This document shows positions 48,845 through 58,013 of a stretch of 64,000 nucleotides of DNA, piece by piece. The notes under the pieces are model-generated. The model did not search any database. It was given only the letters and a program-made list of their open reading frames with translations, and was not told where the DNA came from. Source of the DNA: Microbacterium sp. AK031 (lineage in GTDB: Bacteria > Actinomycetota > Actinomycetes > Actinomycetales > Microbacteriaceae); NCBI RefSeq assembly GCF_024807145.1, contig NZ_JANUCA010000010.1, forward strand, positions 1 through 64,000, given 5' to 3'. Position numbers and translations under genes: made by a program. Each line of letters starts with the position of its first letter. Positions within the stretch are counted from its first letter, which is position 1.

Positions 48845-49735
48845 TCAGAGCCCGAGCCGGTCGAACGGGATGCCCCGCACCACGCGCCGCCATGGGTGCT
48901 CGCCCAGCGACCACAGCATCCGCCCCTCGGGGTCGAGCGCGAGATCCTCGCAGCCGATCGGCAGTGGCACGTCGCTGCGTTGGGGCGTGGCGCCATCGCC
49001 ATCCCATAGCGCCCCCGGCTGCAGCCCCCGCGACTGCGAGATGAATCGGCGGTCACCCCACTGCACGGCACCCTGCATGCGGGCGATCTGCGGAGAGCTC
49101 TGGTCGACAGAGACGAACGAGCCCTCGACATGGCCGGGAATCGTGAACTCGCCGATGCGCCCGAGCTTGTCGCCGCGGTACTCGCCGATGAGCACACGAG
49201 GCAGCGAGGTGCCGTGCGTGTCGAACATCCGACCCAGGAACGAGCACCTCAACGGCACAGGATGCACCCGCGTGCGCACCACCGCGAGCGCCACCGCACC
49301 GAATCCTCGTCCTCGCGCTCCGACCATGCGCCGCGCCGCCGCTCCCCGTATCCGCCGCGACTCGCTCATGTCGAACTCCCATATCCCCTGCCCCGTGGCG
49401 GCGACGAAGAGCCGATCGCCGAACCAGGCGAGGCCGCCGGCATGGATCTGGGCGGGGGCGAGCTCGCCGTCGTCTCCCTCGATCGTGAGGGCGACATCCA
49501 GGTGCCGTGAACGCTCCAGATCGATGAACGTCACGCGCGATGCGAGGTGCTGACCCGTCTTGTCTCTGCGGAACCAGCTCACCGCGAGCGTTCGCCGCCC
49601 CTGCCACGTGCCGAAGTCGATGCCCTGCGGGTACCACTTCGTCGTGTACGTGCGGGCACTGAGCCATTTCAGTTCGACGACACCGCGACGTCGGTGACGC
49701 AACGGGCGCCACATCGATCCGAAGAGCCCGAACAC
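48845..49735 (-). CDS. Hypothetical protein, possibly beta-propeller-like
   Basis: 296 residues from a GTG. The sequence has repeated W/F-G-D-R-x-F patterns (LAWFGDRLFVAATGQGIWEFD, AVQWGDRRFISQSRGLQPGALW) and C-terminal ALDPEGRMLWSLGEHP, suggesting a beta-propeller-like fold, but no family is certain. There is no obvious signal peptide. It is 5 bases upstream... of the racemase stop on the same strand and so may be co-transcribed after it. Confidence 0.7.
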   Translation of the reverse strand: MFGLFGSMWRPLRHRRRGVVELKWLSARTYTTKWYPQGIDFGTWQGRRTLAVSWFRRDKTGQHLASRVTFIDLERSRHLDVALTIEGDDGELAPAQIHAGGLAWFGDRLFVAATGQGIWEFDMSESRRIRGAAARRMVGARGRGFGAVALAVVRTRVHPVPLRCSFLGRMFDTHGTSLPRVLIGEYRGDKLGRIGEFTIPGHVEGSFVSVDQSSPQIARMQGAVQWGDRRFISQSRGLQPGALWDGDGATPQRSDVPLPIGCEDLALDPEGRMLWSLGEHPWRRVVRGIPFDRLGL

Positions 49736-49740
49736 CGCGG

Positions 49741-50433
49741 TCAGTCTCCCATCGCAGCAGCGAGCGCGGCGTCGACGTGAAGCGAGGTCGTGGGATAGAT
49801 CGGTACAGCGGCATCGCCCTCACCGATGAGCAGTTCGATCTCGGTGCATCCCAGGATGATGCCTTCCGCACCGCGATCGACGAGACCGTCCATGATGCGC
49901 TGGTAGCGCTGCCGCGACTCCTCGCTCACCACGCCGTGGACGAGCTCGTCGTAGATCACTTCGTGCACCACCCGTCGCTCTTCTGCGTCGGGAACGATCG
50001 TATGGATGCCGTGCGCCGCCAGGCGTTCGGCGTAGAACGGGCGCTCCATGGTGAAGGCCGTACCCAGCAGCCCGACCGTGCGCACCCGGGAGGGGCGGAT
50101 GGCCTCGGCCGTGACGTCGACGATGTGCAGGAATGGGATGCTGACGGCATCCTGTATCTGCTCGGCGACCAGATGCATCGTGTTGGTGCACAGCACCAGC
50201 AGTTCGGCTCCGGCCCTTTCGAGCGCGAGCGCGCGTCCGGCGAGCAGGTTGCCGGCGGCATCCCAGTCGTCTTGTGCCTGCATCGCCTCGATCTCGGCGA
50301 AGTCGAGCGAATCCAGCAGGATGCGTGCCGAATGGTGGCCACCCAGGCGATCCCTGACGCGCTCGTTGGCGAGGCGGTACCACTCGAGTGATGATTCCCA
50401 GCTCATCCCGCCGAGTACCCCGATCGTCTTCAT
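49741..50433 (-). CDS. Aspartate/glutamate racemase family protein
   Basis: 230 residues. The two catalytic cysteines are in LLVLCTNTMH and IILGCTEIELL; MKTIGVLGGMSWESSLEWYR is the usual opening of the YgeA/aspartate racemase group. It makes D-amino acids, most likely D-aspartate or D-homoserine-related. It may be in one transcript with the two-component genes upstream (50450-52269), 16 bases away. Confidence 0.92.
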   Translation of the reverse strand: MKTIGVLGGMSWESSLEWYRLANERVRDRLGGHHSARILLDSLDFAEIEAMQAQDDWDAAGNLLAGRALALERAGAELLVLCTNTMHLVAEQIQDAVSIPFLHIVDVTAEAIRPSRVRTVGLLGTAFTMERPFYAERLAAHGIHTIVPDAEERRVVHEVIYDELVHGVVSEESRQRYQRIMDGLVDRGAEGIILGCTEIELLIGEGDAAVPIYPTTSLHVDAALAAAMGD

Positions 50434-50449
50434 GGCATCACCTTTCACG

Positions 50450-51052
50450 TCAGATCCAGCCGCGTTCCTCCGCGACCAGCACCGCCTGCTGCCGGGTGGT
50501 GACATGGAGTTTTCCGAGGACGGTCGAGACGTGGTTGCGCACGGTTCCCGGCGCCAGAGCCAGCGTCCGCGCGATCTGCCCTGTGGTCTCTCCGCGCCGC
50601 CCCGCTCGCAGCACGTCGAGTTCGCGATCGGTCAGCGGACTGCGCTCGTCGCTCAGGGCGTCGGCCGCGATCTCGGGATCGACGTAGCGCGCACCGGCCG
50701 CGACGCGCCTGATGACCTCCGCGACCTCGTTCGCCCCGCGGGACTTGGGCAGGAAGCCGGCCACTCCCGATGCCAGCGCTCGCCGCAGCACACCGGGCCG
50801 CGCGTGCCGCGTCACGACCACACAGCGGATCGTGGTGCTGCGACGCAGCCGCTCGGCGACCTCGACGCCGTCGAGCCCCGGCATCTCCAGATCGAGTAGG
50901 CAGACGTCCGGCGTCAGCCGGATGGCCTCGGCGAGGGCTTCCGCTCCGTCGGCGCACTCCGCAACGACGTCGATGTCGTCCTCCAGTCGCAGCAGGGCGG
51001 CCAGCGCCGAGCGGATCATCGCCTCGTCGTCGGCGAGCAGTACCCGGATCAT
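50450..51052 (-). CDS. NarL/DesR-family response regulator
   Basis: 200 residues. Receiver MIRVLLADDEAMIRSAL with acidic pocket and phospho-Asp in VCLLDLEMPGLDG, Lys in FLPKSRG. The C-terminal LuxR HTH is LTDRELDVLRAGRRGETTGQIARTLALAPGTVRNHVSTVLGKL. It is coupled to its kinase by an ATGA overlap. Confidence 0.94.
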   Translation of the reverse strand: MIRVLLADDEAMIRSALAALLRLEDDIDVVAECADGAEALAEAIRLTPDVCLLDLEMPGLDGVEVAERLRRSTTIRCVVVTRHARPGVLRRALASGVAGFLPKSRGANEVAEVIRRVAAGARYVDPEIAADALSDERSPLTDRELDVLRAGRRGETTGQIARTLALAPGTVRNHVSTVLGKLHVTTRQQAVLVAEERGWI

Positions 51053-52269
51053 CGCGCTTCCTCCCCCGGCACACCGGCCGGAACGGTCACAACGACCGCG
51101 AACTCCTGTTTCCCCCGTCGCACTTCCAGGGTTCCTCCCGCTTCCGAGGCGCGGCGGGCGACGCCCTCGAGCCCTGAGCCGTCATCTGACGCCGTCTGGC
51201 CTGCGGCCCCGTCATTCACGATCTCGTACCGCCAGGACGCCCCCGCCCTTTTCAATGAGAGATGTGCCCACTTGCCCCCACCGTGTCGCAGCACGTTCGT
51301 CGTCGTCTCGCGGATGACGGGACCCAGAACGGATGCCGGAGCACGATCCGCGCCTGCATCGACGGTCGCCTCCGCCGATGTTCCGGCCGCGCGCAGCAGA
51401 TCGACAGCGTTGGCGATCTCGTCGCTCAACGGCACCGAGCGGAATCGCAGCGCGAGGTCGCGGGTGCCCTGTTGTGCTTCGGCCACACTTCCTCGTGCCG
51501 CACGCAGCTGATCGAGCGCAGCATCCGGATCCTTCGTGATGAGGCGCTCGGCGAGCTCGAGCTGGAGAGCGATGACCTGCAGATGGTGGCCCTGCAGATC
51601 GTGCACGTCGGTCGCGACCCTGAGGCGCTCCTGCGTTGCGGCCAGGCGACTCTCCGACGCGCGTGCCCGATCGAGCCGCACCAATACGTCCCACCACCAC
51701 AACGACACCACTGTCATGCCCGGGAGGATCATGGAGAAGGAGGACACGACCCCCCAGACCCTGAGCGCCTCTGCGTCTCCGGTGCGCTGAGCGTCGATCG
51801 CGACGAGTCCCACCAGCACCACGGTCGCAGCGAGCACAACTCTCAGACGTACCCCTGACTGCCAGTTGAGCAGCATGAGCGACTGCAGCAGCGGTAGGGC
51901 GCCGACGACCCACAGGCCGGAGATGGCTCCGGCAGTGAGTCCGTACGCAACGGTGACCAGCACCGGCAGTAGCTGCCTTCGCCACTGGATCAGCGGAGTG
52001 GCATCCGTGCGGTGTCGATAGTCGATCAGCAGGGCGATCGTCGACGCCACCCACAGCATGCCTCCGAGGCCGACGGCGATCACCGTCGCGGGAAGCCCGC
52101 TTCCGCCCTGAAGCACGGCCTGGACCGTGGTGAGGACGATGACGACCTCGAAGACGACCACCGCCGCGACCGTGTACCACCACGTGGCCGTGACGCCTCG
52201 CGCCAGTCTCCTCGCCCCGCGCTCGGCGGTCGCGGCGCCGTCTGGCTCGAGGGCGGACGCAGTGCTCAT
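51049..52269 (-). CDS. Sensor histidine kinase, DesK-like
   Basis: 406 residues with six membrane helices in the first 200. The phospho-acceptor segment is RVATDVHDLQGHHLQVIAL near residue 218, as in DesK-like kinases. The ATPase includes ETTTNVLRHGGGKW (N box) and DDGSGLEGVARRASEAGG (G box). A lipid or envelope signal is plausible. The palindrome TGACACATGTCA lies 20 bases before its start, and a small efflux-type gene is divergent. Confidence 0.9.
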   Translation of the reverse strand: MSTASALEPDGAATAERGARRLARGVTATWWYTVAAVVVFEVVIVLTTVQAVLQGGSGLPATVIAVGLGGMLWVASTIALLIDYRHRTDATPLIQWRRQLLPVLVTVAYGLTAGAISGLWVVGALPLLQSLMLLNWQSGVRLRVVLAATVVLVGLVAIDAQRTGDAEALRVWGVVSSFSMILPGMTVVSLWWWDVLVRLDRARASESRLAATQERLRVATDVHDLQGHHLQVIALQLELAERLITKDPDAALDQLRAARGSVAEAQQGTRDLALRFRSVPLSDEIANAVDLLRAAGTSAEATVDAGADRAPASVLGPVIRETTTNVLRHGGGKWAHLSLKRAGASWRYEIVNDGAAGQTASDDGSGLEGVARRASEAGGTLEVRRGKQEFAVVVTVPAGVPGEEAR

Positions 52270-52288
52270 GTCGTCCACATTACGGCCA

Positions 52289-52300
52289 TGACACATGTCA
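52289..52300. promoter_or_regulatory. Candidate operator TGACACATGTCA
   Basis: A perfect 12-bp palindrome, followed by CATGTGGCATGTG variants, lies between the kinase gene and the divergent efflux-type gene. It may bind the adjacent response regulator. Confidence 0.5.
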
Positions 52301-52426
52301 CCCATGTGGCATGTGAACAGCCCGAAAGCCAGTGACAGCGCGGCACTTCTGCGCGACGGGCCGAACCGATGGACTGGAGTCACCGCCGGGGAGATTCCCA
52401 GGCCGTCGCAAGGACAGGAACATCCC

Positions 52427-52978
52427 ATGAACCTCATCGAGACCTTCCAGAACCTGGTCGCCCAGGTGCCGGAGCTGGTGCAGCCGCTCATCGTCGCCCT
52501 GGCCGGCGCCGTGCCCTTCATCGAGGGTGAGGGTGCGGCCAGTATCGGCATCATCGGCGGCATCCATCCGGTGATCGCTGCGATCGCGGGGATCACCGGC
52601 AACTTCCTCTGCGTGCTGGTGCTCGTGCTGCTCAGCTCGGGCGCGCGCAACGCGGTGGTCACCCGCAATCAGGAGCGCAAGGCGCGACTGGCAGCGGCCG
52701 ACGGTGCGAGCGTCACCGTGGTCGAGGCGGAGACCGACTCCGAGAGCGGCCGCAGCGCGGCCCGCAAGGCGAAGTTCCGCCGGGCACTCGACCGCTACGG
52801 CGTGCCGGGAGTCAGCCTGCTCGGCCCGCTCCTGCTGCCCACGCAGTTCACCGCGACCATGCTCGCAGCGACCGGTGTCAGCAAGGCGCGCGTCCTGCTC
52901 TGGCAGGCCGTCGCGATCATCGGCTGGACCACGATCCTCTCGGTCTTCGTCGGCAGTGTCGTCCACGCCGTGAGCTGA
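52427..52978 (+). CDS. Small multidrug export-family membrane protein
   Basis: 183 residues with helices near 14-36, 42-68, 125-145 and 155-180; ALAGAVPFIEGEGAASIGIIGG is the DedA/small multidrug export-like loop. A charged cytosolic stretch (75-115) is in the middle. Relatives are named small multidrug efflux proteins on weak evidence. Divergent from the DesK-like kinase and probably controlled by that system. ATG with AAGGACAGGAA upstream. Confidence 0.8.
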   Translation: MNLIETFQNLVAQVPELVQPLIVALAGAVPFIEGEGAASIGIIGGIHPVIAAIAGITGNFLCVLVLVLLSSGARNAVVTRNQERKARLAAADGASVTVVEAETDSESGRSAARKAKFRRALDRYGVPGVSLLGPLLLPTQFTATMLAATGVSKARVLLWQAVAIIGWTTILSVFVGSVVHAVS

Positions 52979-53035
52979 GCGGAAGGTCCTCTTCGTGAGG
53001 CTCACTGAGGGTGGTCGTGGGGGCGGAATGGCCGC

Positions 53036-54127
53036 TCACGCGGCCGCCGGCTGCGGGGTGCTGACGAGTGCACGAAGCCCGGCGATGCCGGAATCGCGAT
53101 GTGCGGCACGCTGGCGCTCTGCGCCGTTCCCATCGCGGAGCACTCGTGCGAGGTGCTCGTTCACGAGCGCCAGATCGCCGCTCTCCTCGAGCGCCGGTGC
53201 GGTCGTTCGACGTAGCAGGTCGATCGCCGATCGGGCCGGGATCGGTTCGCCGGACACGGGGTGCATGAGCGTCGCGTCCATCCCCCACCGCGCCGCCGCC
53301 CACAGCGAGGTCTGAACGGCATCCGTCTCGTGCACGCTGCCCTCAGCCGGCGCCGTGAACACCAGGGCTCTGCAGAGCGCCGCCAGCAGCAGAGTGTCAT
53401 CTGCGCAGAGCTGGGCGTCGAAGACCCGCAACTCGAGAGTCGGGTAGCGGGCAGAGATGCGGGCCGCCCATGACACGGATGCCGCATCCGGGATCACATG
53501 TGCGCGAACGAGTCGATCCACGGTGGCGTGGTAATGATCCACGTCGATGAATCGTGGCGGCGACCCGAACAGGGGCAGGCGGCGCATGATGATGCTGCGC
53601 CAACTGGCGTGGCCGGTGTCGCGGGCGTCAGCGAAGGCCGAATTGGCCGAGAGCGCGAGCAGTAGCGGAAGCCAGGGACGAACCGCGTTCAGCGCGCGGA
53701 CCCTCGCCTCGGCATCCGGGATCTCGACGTGCACATGAAGGCCGTTCACGTGATGGGTGTCGCTGATCAGACCCAGCCATCGCGCGATCTTGCCATAGCG
53801 GTCGGATGCCGTCACCGTTCCCGCCGGGCCGACGCCGAACGGAGTGCCCATCCCGACCGCCACGGCGCGGTGCGCGCGTGCGAAGTCGGTGAGGGCGCTG
53901 CGGCACATCCGCAACTGCGATTCCGCCTCGGCGAGCGCCTGCACGGGAGAGGTAGCGAACTCGACCTGCGAGGTCAGGAACTCCTTCTTGACCGTGCCGG
54001 CGCCACCGGGGGGAAACGTACCCGTGCCACCGGTCAGCGCATCGATAGCTGCGCCACCCAGCGGCACGGGTACGAGCGTCTCCTCGTCGAGGAGGGCGAA
54101 CTCCTCTTCGATGCCGAAACGCGTCAT
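53036..54127 (-). CDS. YbdK-type carboxylate-amine ligase (glutamate-cysteine ligase 2 family)
   Basis: 363 residues of the GCS2/YbdK family. MTRFGIEEEFALLDEETL is the family opening, and TSQVEFATSPV and VNGLHVHVEIPD hold metal and substrate contacts. Members ligate glutamate to cysteine or another amine, sometimes weakly. No glutathione synthetase is nearby, and actinobacteria generally make mycothiol, so the product is uncertain. Confidence 0.88.
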   Translation of the reverse strand: MTRFGIEEEFALLDEETLVPVPLGGAAIDALTGGTGTFPPGGAGTVKKEFLTSQVEFATSPVQALAEAESQLRMCRSALTDFARAHRAVAVGMGTPFGVGPAGTVTASDRYGKIARWLGLISDTHHVNGLHVHVEIPDAEARVRALNAVRPWLPLLLALSANSAFADARDTGHASWRSIIMRRLPLFGSPPRFIDVDHYHATVDRLVRAHVIPDAASVSWAARISARYPTLELRVFDAQLCADDTLLLAALCRALVFTAPAEGSVHETDAVQTSLWAAARWGMDATLMHPVSGEPIPARSAIDLLRRTTAPALEESGDLALVNEHLARVLRDGNGAERQRAAHRDSGIAGLRALVSTPQPAAA

Positions 54128-54160
54128 GTCAGTGGCTTCGGAAGAGGGAGAAGGGCCGCC

Positions 54161-54334
54161 TCAGTTCTCGAAGGCGTCCTTCGTCTTGTCGCCGGCCTTC
54201 TTCAGATCGGCCTTCACCTGGTCGGCCTTGCCTTCGGCTTCGAGCTCCTCGTTGTCCGTGGCCTTGCCGACACCTTCCTTGAAGTGACCGGCGACGTCTT
54301 CAGCGGTGTGCTTAGCCTTGTCTCCAATGCCCAT
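54161..54334 (-). CDS. CsbD-family stress protein
   Basis: 57-residue small hydrophilic protein with the CsbD pattern GIGDKAKHTAEDVAGHFKEGVGKATDNEELEAEGKADQ. Members rise under general stress and desiccation; the function is unknown. ATG at 54334; a longer frame upstream lacks support. Confidence 0.92.
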   Translation of the reverse strand: MGIGDKAKHTAEDVAGHFKEGVGKATDNEELEAEGKADQVKADLKKAGDKTKDAFEN

Positions 54335-54720
54335 TGATCCATTCCTTTCGTCGGGGATCGGGTGATCCGTGTGAACGACTCTCACACCGACATGGAGATT
54401 CGGCGACGGGGTTGACGAGCGCGGCGACGGCGGTTAGGGGCCGGCGCACGTGGCAGCCACCGCGGCGCGACCCCGCGGTTTCGGGAGGATGAGATGCCGG
54501 AGCGAACTCCGTGCTGTGCATCCCATCTCGTCCCGAAACCTGCGATCCACGCGGGATCATTTTCCCCGAACCTTCACCGGCCTCTTGTCCCGGTTCCTCC
54601 TGGACGAGGTCGTTCTTCGTCCCCTAATGTGAAGGTGCATGCGCACGGGGTTTCATCGCCACCGTCGTCCCCAACAGACGGAAAGTGGCTTCCCCAGAGC
54701 CGGCGATCCGCGCATGCTAT

Positions 54721-54769
54721 GGGCCCTCTCGAGTAGTTCAGTCCCCCAATGAACTATTCGAGGGGGCCC
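54721..54769. repeat. 20-bp near-perfect inverted repeat
   Basis: The arms GGGCCCTCTCGAGTAGTTCA (54721-54740) and TGAACTATTCGAGGGGGCCC (54750-54769) pair at 18 of 20 positions with a 9-base loop. It lies in the long gene-free gap between csbD and the cold-shock gene. Confidence 0.8.
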
Positions 54770-54905
54770 TATAGGCCGATCATCGCACGTTTTTTAAGAT
54801 TTGTCCCCCAAATGGGGGACAAGATCGTGGGTTTGGGGTTAGGGTGTTTCATGACGCACCCTCCGGTCGTCTTTGGCCCTCACCGCTCCCCCCGCGGTGA
54901 GGGCC
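54770..54905 (+). promoter_or_regulatory. Hairpin-rich region before the cold-shock gene, ending in a terminator-like stem
   Basis: Four structures run in series: GTCCCCC/GGGGGAC at 54802-54819, AGGGTG/CACCCT at 54841-54862, and GGCCCTCACCG/CGGTGAGGGCC at 54875-54905 followed by CTTTT. The final one looks like an intrinsic terminator. This leaves about 160 bases to the cold-shock start. Together they could be a short ncRNA or a regulated leader. Confidence 0.5.
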
Positions 54906-55067
54906 GCACTCTTTTCCGGCTGATTCGGTCTGTCGGTGGCCGGTGTGACGCTCGTGCAACATTTGGATTACCTTCTGCTCCGGGCTATTCCGCTCCAGCG
55001 CTGCACAGATATTGTGGGCTTCGTCGGGGCACCCTGCGTCGACGACATTCCAGCAGAACGGCAGTAC

Positions 55068-55274
55068 ATGAGTACCCAAGGCACGGTCAAGTGGTTCAAC
55101 TCGGAGAAGGGCTTCGGCTTCATCTCCCCCGATGACGGCGGCGCTGACGTCTTCGCGCACTACTCCGCCATTGAAGCAAGCGGCTACCGCTCACTCGACG
55201 AGAACCAGCGCGTCGAGTTCGAGGTTGCACAGGGCCCCAAGGGCCTGCAGGCCGAGAACATCCGCCCCATCTGA
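55068..55274 (+). CDS. Cold-shock protein (CspA family)
   Basis: 68-residue single cold-shock domain with RNP1 [10 protein letters not shown] and RNP2 VFAHYSAI. It binds single-stranded RNA and acts as an RNA chaperone. ATG at 55068 begins [19 protein letters not shown] long leader region lies upstream, typical for temperature-controlled csp genes, and a strong terminator follows. Confidence 0.96.
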   Translation: MSTQGTVKWFNSEKGFGFISPDDGGADVFAHYSAIEASGYRSLDENQRVEFEVAQGPKGLQAENIRPI

Positions 55275-55287
55275 GGCGATAACACCG

Positions 55288-55334
55288 CACTCCCCGCGCC
55301 GGCGCGCATCAACAGCGTGCGCCGGCGGGGAGTG
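55288..55334 (+). terminator. Terminator after the cold-shock gene
   Basis: A stem of roughly 20 bp, CACTCCCCGCGCCGGCGCGC against GCGTGCGCCGGCGGGGAGTG with minor mismatch, also faces the convergent HAD gene. Confidence 0.85.
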
Positions 55335-55343
55335 TTGTGCTTT

Positions 55344-56012
55344 CTACGGCAGAAGCAGCGCTCGCAGCGCGTCGGCATCGGCGACGCGGTATGCGGCGGC
55401 ATCGCCCTCCGAGGGATCGCCGAAACCCCATTCCGCGAAGATGACCGGGATGCCGTGCTCCGCTGCGCCTTCGACATCATGATGGCGATCGCCGATGAGT
55501 ACGGGCTTGGACGTGTCGACGCCCGCCGCGGTCAGCCGCTCCATCGCCCAGCCGACCACGTCGTACTTGCTGTCGCTGCGCCCGATCATGCCGCTGCGCG
55601 CACCCGAGACGGCGGCGAAGAGCCCGAGCAGGTCGTTGTGTTCGAGGATCGCGGTGACCTGGTTCTCGGGTTTCGTGCTCGCGGTCGCCTGGGGAATGCC
55701 GGCTGCCGCGACCGCACGGATGAGCTCCGGGACGCCGGGATAGACGTCGACCGAGGCCGCATAGCCGTCGCGGGCGGCGAGAGTGCGGTAGCGGACGAGC
55801 GCGTCCTCGGCCTGGGTCGCGCTCAACCCAGCAAGGCTCTGGAACGATTCGTACATCGGCGGCCCGACCCAGCGCGGCAGTGATGCGGGGTCAGGTGCCG
55901 GCTGGCCGAAGGATGCGAGCACTTCCATGAGACGAGGGAAGATGCCGGGAGTCGCGTCGGCGATGGTGCCGTCGACATCCCAGAGAATGCAGGAGAAGGG
56001 GGAGCGAGGCAT
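55344..56012 (-). CDS. HAD-superfamily hydrolase, phosphoglycolate phosphatase-like
   Basis: 222 residues. Motif I is ILWDVDGTIAD near residue 9, motif II is ATASTKPE near residue 110, and motifs III/IV are KYDVV and VLIGDRHHDVEGAAEHG. It has the helical cap of the Gph subgroup. The substrate is probably a small sugar phosphate or phosphoglycolate. Confidence 0.9.
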   Translation of the reverse strand: MPRSPFSCILWDVDGTIADATPGIFPRLMEVLASFGQPAPDPASLPRWVGPPMYESFQSLAGLSATQAEDALVRYRTLAARDGYAASVDVYPGVPELIRAVAAAGIPQATASTKPENQVTAILEHNDLLGLFAAVSGARSGMIGRSDSKYDVVGWAMERLTAAGVDTSKPVLIGDRHHDVEGAAEHGIPVIFAEWGFGDPSEGDAAAYRVADADALRALLLP

Positions 56013-56043
56013 TCCTCCAGCCTATGCGGACGGTGTCGCCCCA

Positions 56044-56070
56044 CGGTCCCTGAGCCTGTCGAAGGGTCAG
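56044..56070. repeat. Dispersed GAGCC-GT-GAAGGG repeat, copy 3
   Basis: Core CTGAGCCTGTCGAAGGGTCAG, lying between the HAD gene and nucS, and touching the end of nucS. Confidence 0.6.
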
Positions 56071-56762
56071 AACAGGCGCGGAACTCCGGACTCGATGCCC
56101 TTCATGTCGTCGTAGTCGAGCACGAGGCAGCGGATGCCGCGGTCCTCGGCCAGCACACGGGCCTGCGGCTTGATCTCCTGGGCGGCGAACACGCCCTGCA
56201 CCGGGGCGAGATGCGGGTCGCGTCCGAGCAGTTCGAGGTAACGGGTGAGCTGCTCGACGCCGTCTATGTCGCCGCGGCGCTTGATCTCCACCGCGATGGC
56301 TGCACCCGCAGCATCGCGCACCATGAGATCGACCGGACCGATCGCCGTCGGATACTCGCGGCGCACGAGCGTCGCCCCTTCGCTGATGCGCTCGACCTGC
56401 TCGGCGAGCAGACGCTGCAGGTCGGCCTCGACGCCGTCCTTCTGCAGACCGGGGTCGATGCCCAGTTCGTGTGCGGAGTCGTGCAGCACCTCGTAGATCT
56501 GCACGCGCAGGGCGTCGCCGGTCTTCTTGTGCGTCACGCGCCACACGTCGATGACGCCGGCGCTCGCTTCTTCTTCACCAGGAATCTCTGTGACGAGGGT
56601 GCAGGGCGGACTCATCCAGTTCAGCGGCTTGTAACTGCCGCCGTCGGAGTGCACGAGCAGACTGCCGTCGCCCTTGTGCACGAGCAGACGTGTGGCGAGG
56701 GGGAGGTGGGCGTTGAGCCGACCCGTGTAGTCGACGGAGCAGCGGGCAATGACGAGGCGCAC
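56067..56762 (-). CDS. nucS: Endonuclease NucS (EndoMS), mismatch-specific
   Basis: 231-residue NucS/EndoMS. The C-terminal nuclease domain has PVDLMVRD and [24 protein letters not shown], giving the catalytic Asp-Glu-Lys. The N-terminal dimerisation domain opens [20 protein letters not shown]. It replaces MutS/MutL mismatch repair in many actinobacteria. GTG start. It is usually stimulated by the sliding clamp; the last residues VPRLF resemble the clamp-binding end. Confidence 0.95.
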   Translation of the reverse strand: MRLVIARCSVDYTGRLNAHLPLATRLLVHKGDGSLLVHSDGGSYKPLNWMSPPCTLVTEIPGEEEASAGVIDVWRVTHKKTGDALRVQIYEVLHDSAHELGIDPGLQKDGVEADLQRLLAEQVERISEGATLVRREYPTAIGPVDLMVRDAAGAAIAVEIKRRGDIDGVEQLTRYLELLGRDPHLAPVQGVFAAQEIKPQARVLAEDRGIRCLVLDYDDMKGIESGVPRLF

Positions 56763-56771
56763 CCGACGAGC

Positions 56772-58001
56772 CTACTTCGTCGTCGTCTCGGCATTCGCCT
56801 TCTTGAGAGGTCGGGCGGCGCCGGATGCCAGACCGGATGCCGCGACGAGCGCGACCAGGATGAAGAGGGTGTTCAGCAGGCCGATGTGTTCGCTGATGAG
56901 ACCGAGCACGGGTGGACCGCCGAGGAAGGCGACGTAGCCGATGGTGGCCGCCGCGCTCACGCGCGCTGCGGCCTTCGCAGGGTCGTCCGCCGCCGCCGAC
57001 ATGCCGAGAGGGAAGCCGAGTGAGGCCCCGACACCCCATAGCGCAGCGCCGACGAAGACGAGGGGGAGTGACGGAGCGAGGATGAACAGCAGGATGCCGC
57101 CGGTCGCCGCCACTGCGAGGATGCGCAGCACCAGCACGCGGCCGAAGCGGTCGACGAGCGGCCCGCCGAAGATGCGCACCGTCGTCATCGCCACCGAGAA
57201 CACGGTCAGCGCCGCGGCACCCATGGCAGCGCCGCCGCCGTGGTCCTCGCTCGTGCCGAGGGCGAGCCAGTCATTGGCGCCGCCCTCGGCGAAGGCCATA
57301 CCGAGCATCACGACGCCGAGCGCATACGTGCGCGGTTCGCGCCATGCGGACATCGCGACGTGCATGCGCTCGCGCCAGTGAGGCTTCTCGCCAGGCCCTT
57401 CCGGATCGAGCGTCGCTTCACGGTTCGGCACGTTCGCGATGCAGACGAACGCGCCGACGAAGATGAGGATGGCGACGACGATCGCGTGCATCGCCACATT
57501 GATGTGCCAGTTGGTCGCCGCCCAGCCGAGGCCGGCGCCGATGACAGTGCCGAAGCTGAAGAACGCGTGGAACAGCGGCAGGATCGTCTTGCCCGCCTCC
57601 TGCTCGATCGCGGTCGCCTCGACGTTCATCATCACGTCGAGACATCCGTTGCCGTAGCCGAACAGCGCGAGACCGATGACGACGACGGGGAACGACGCGA
57701 GCATCGTGGTGCCGACGCCGACCAGCACGAGGCCGATCGAGAGCATGATCATCAGCGACAGCATCCCTCGGCGCGCACCGGTGCGGGCCATGACCGCCGG
57801 ACTCGTCGAGATGCCGAGGATCGATGCGATGCCCATACCGAGCAGCAGCAGGCCGATCTGCGCATTGTCGATGCCGAGCGCGATCTTGATGTCGGGCACG
57901 CGGGACGCCCAGGTCGCGATCGAGACGCCGCTGGCGAGGAAGATCGCGAAGATTGCGCCCCGCCAGCGCACGTACTGCGAACGAGTGAGGGCGTAGTCCA
58001 T
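56772..58001 (-). CDS. Major facilitator superfamily transporter
   Basis: 409 residues with about 12 membrane helices. The N-terminal half holds GASVSIATWASRVPDIK-like and GYGNGCLDVMMNVEATAIEQ motifs, seen in the YbjJ-like MFS group. The substrate is unknown; a sugar or drug is possible. It is divergent from a LacI regulator, which probably represses it through the palindrome between them. Confidence 0.88.
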   Translation of the reverse strand: MDYALTRSQYVRWRGAIFAIFLASGVSIATWASRVPDIKIALGIDNAQIGLLLLGMGIASILGISTSPAVMARTGARRGMLSLMIMLSIGLVLVGVGTTMLASFPVVVIGLALFGYGNGCLDVMMNVEATAIEQEAGKTILPLFHAFFSFGTVIGAGLGWAATNWHINVAMHAIVVAILIFVGAFVCIANVPNREATLDPEGPGEKPHWRERMHVAMSAWREPRTYALGVVMLGMAFAEGGANDWLALGTSEDHGGGAAMGAAALTVFSVAMTTVRIFGGPLVDRFGRVLVLRILAVAATGGILLFILAPSLPLVFVGAALWGVGASLGFPLGMSAAADDPAKAAARVSAAATIGYVAFLGGPPVLGLISEHIGLLNTLFILVALVAASGLASGAARPLKKANAETTTK

Positions 58002-58013
58002 GGGAGATAGCGT

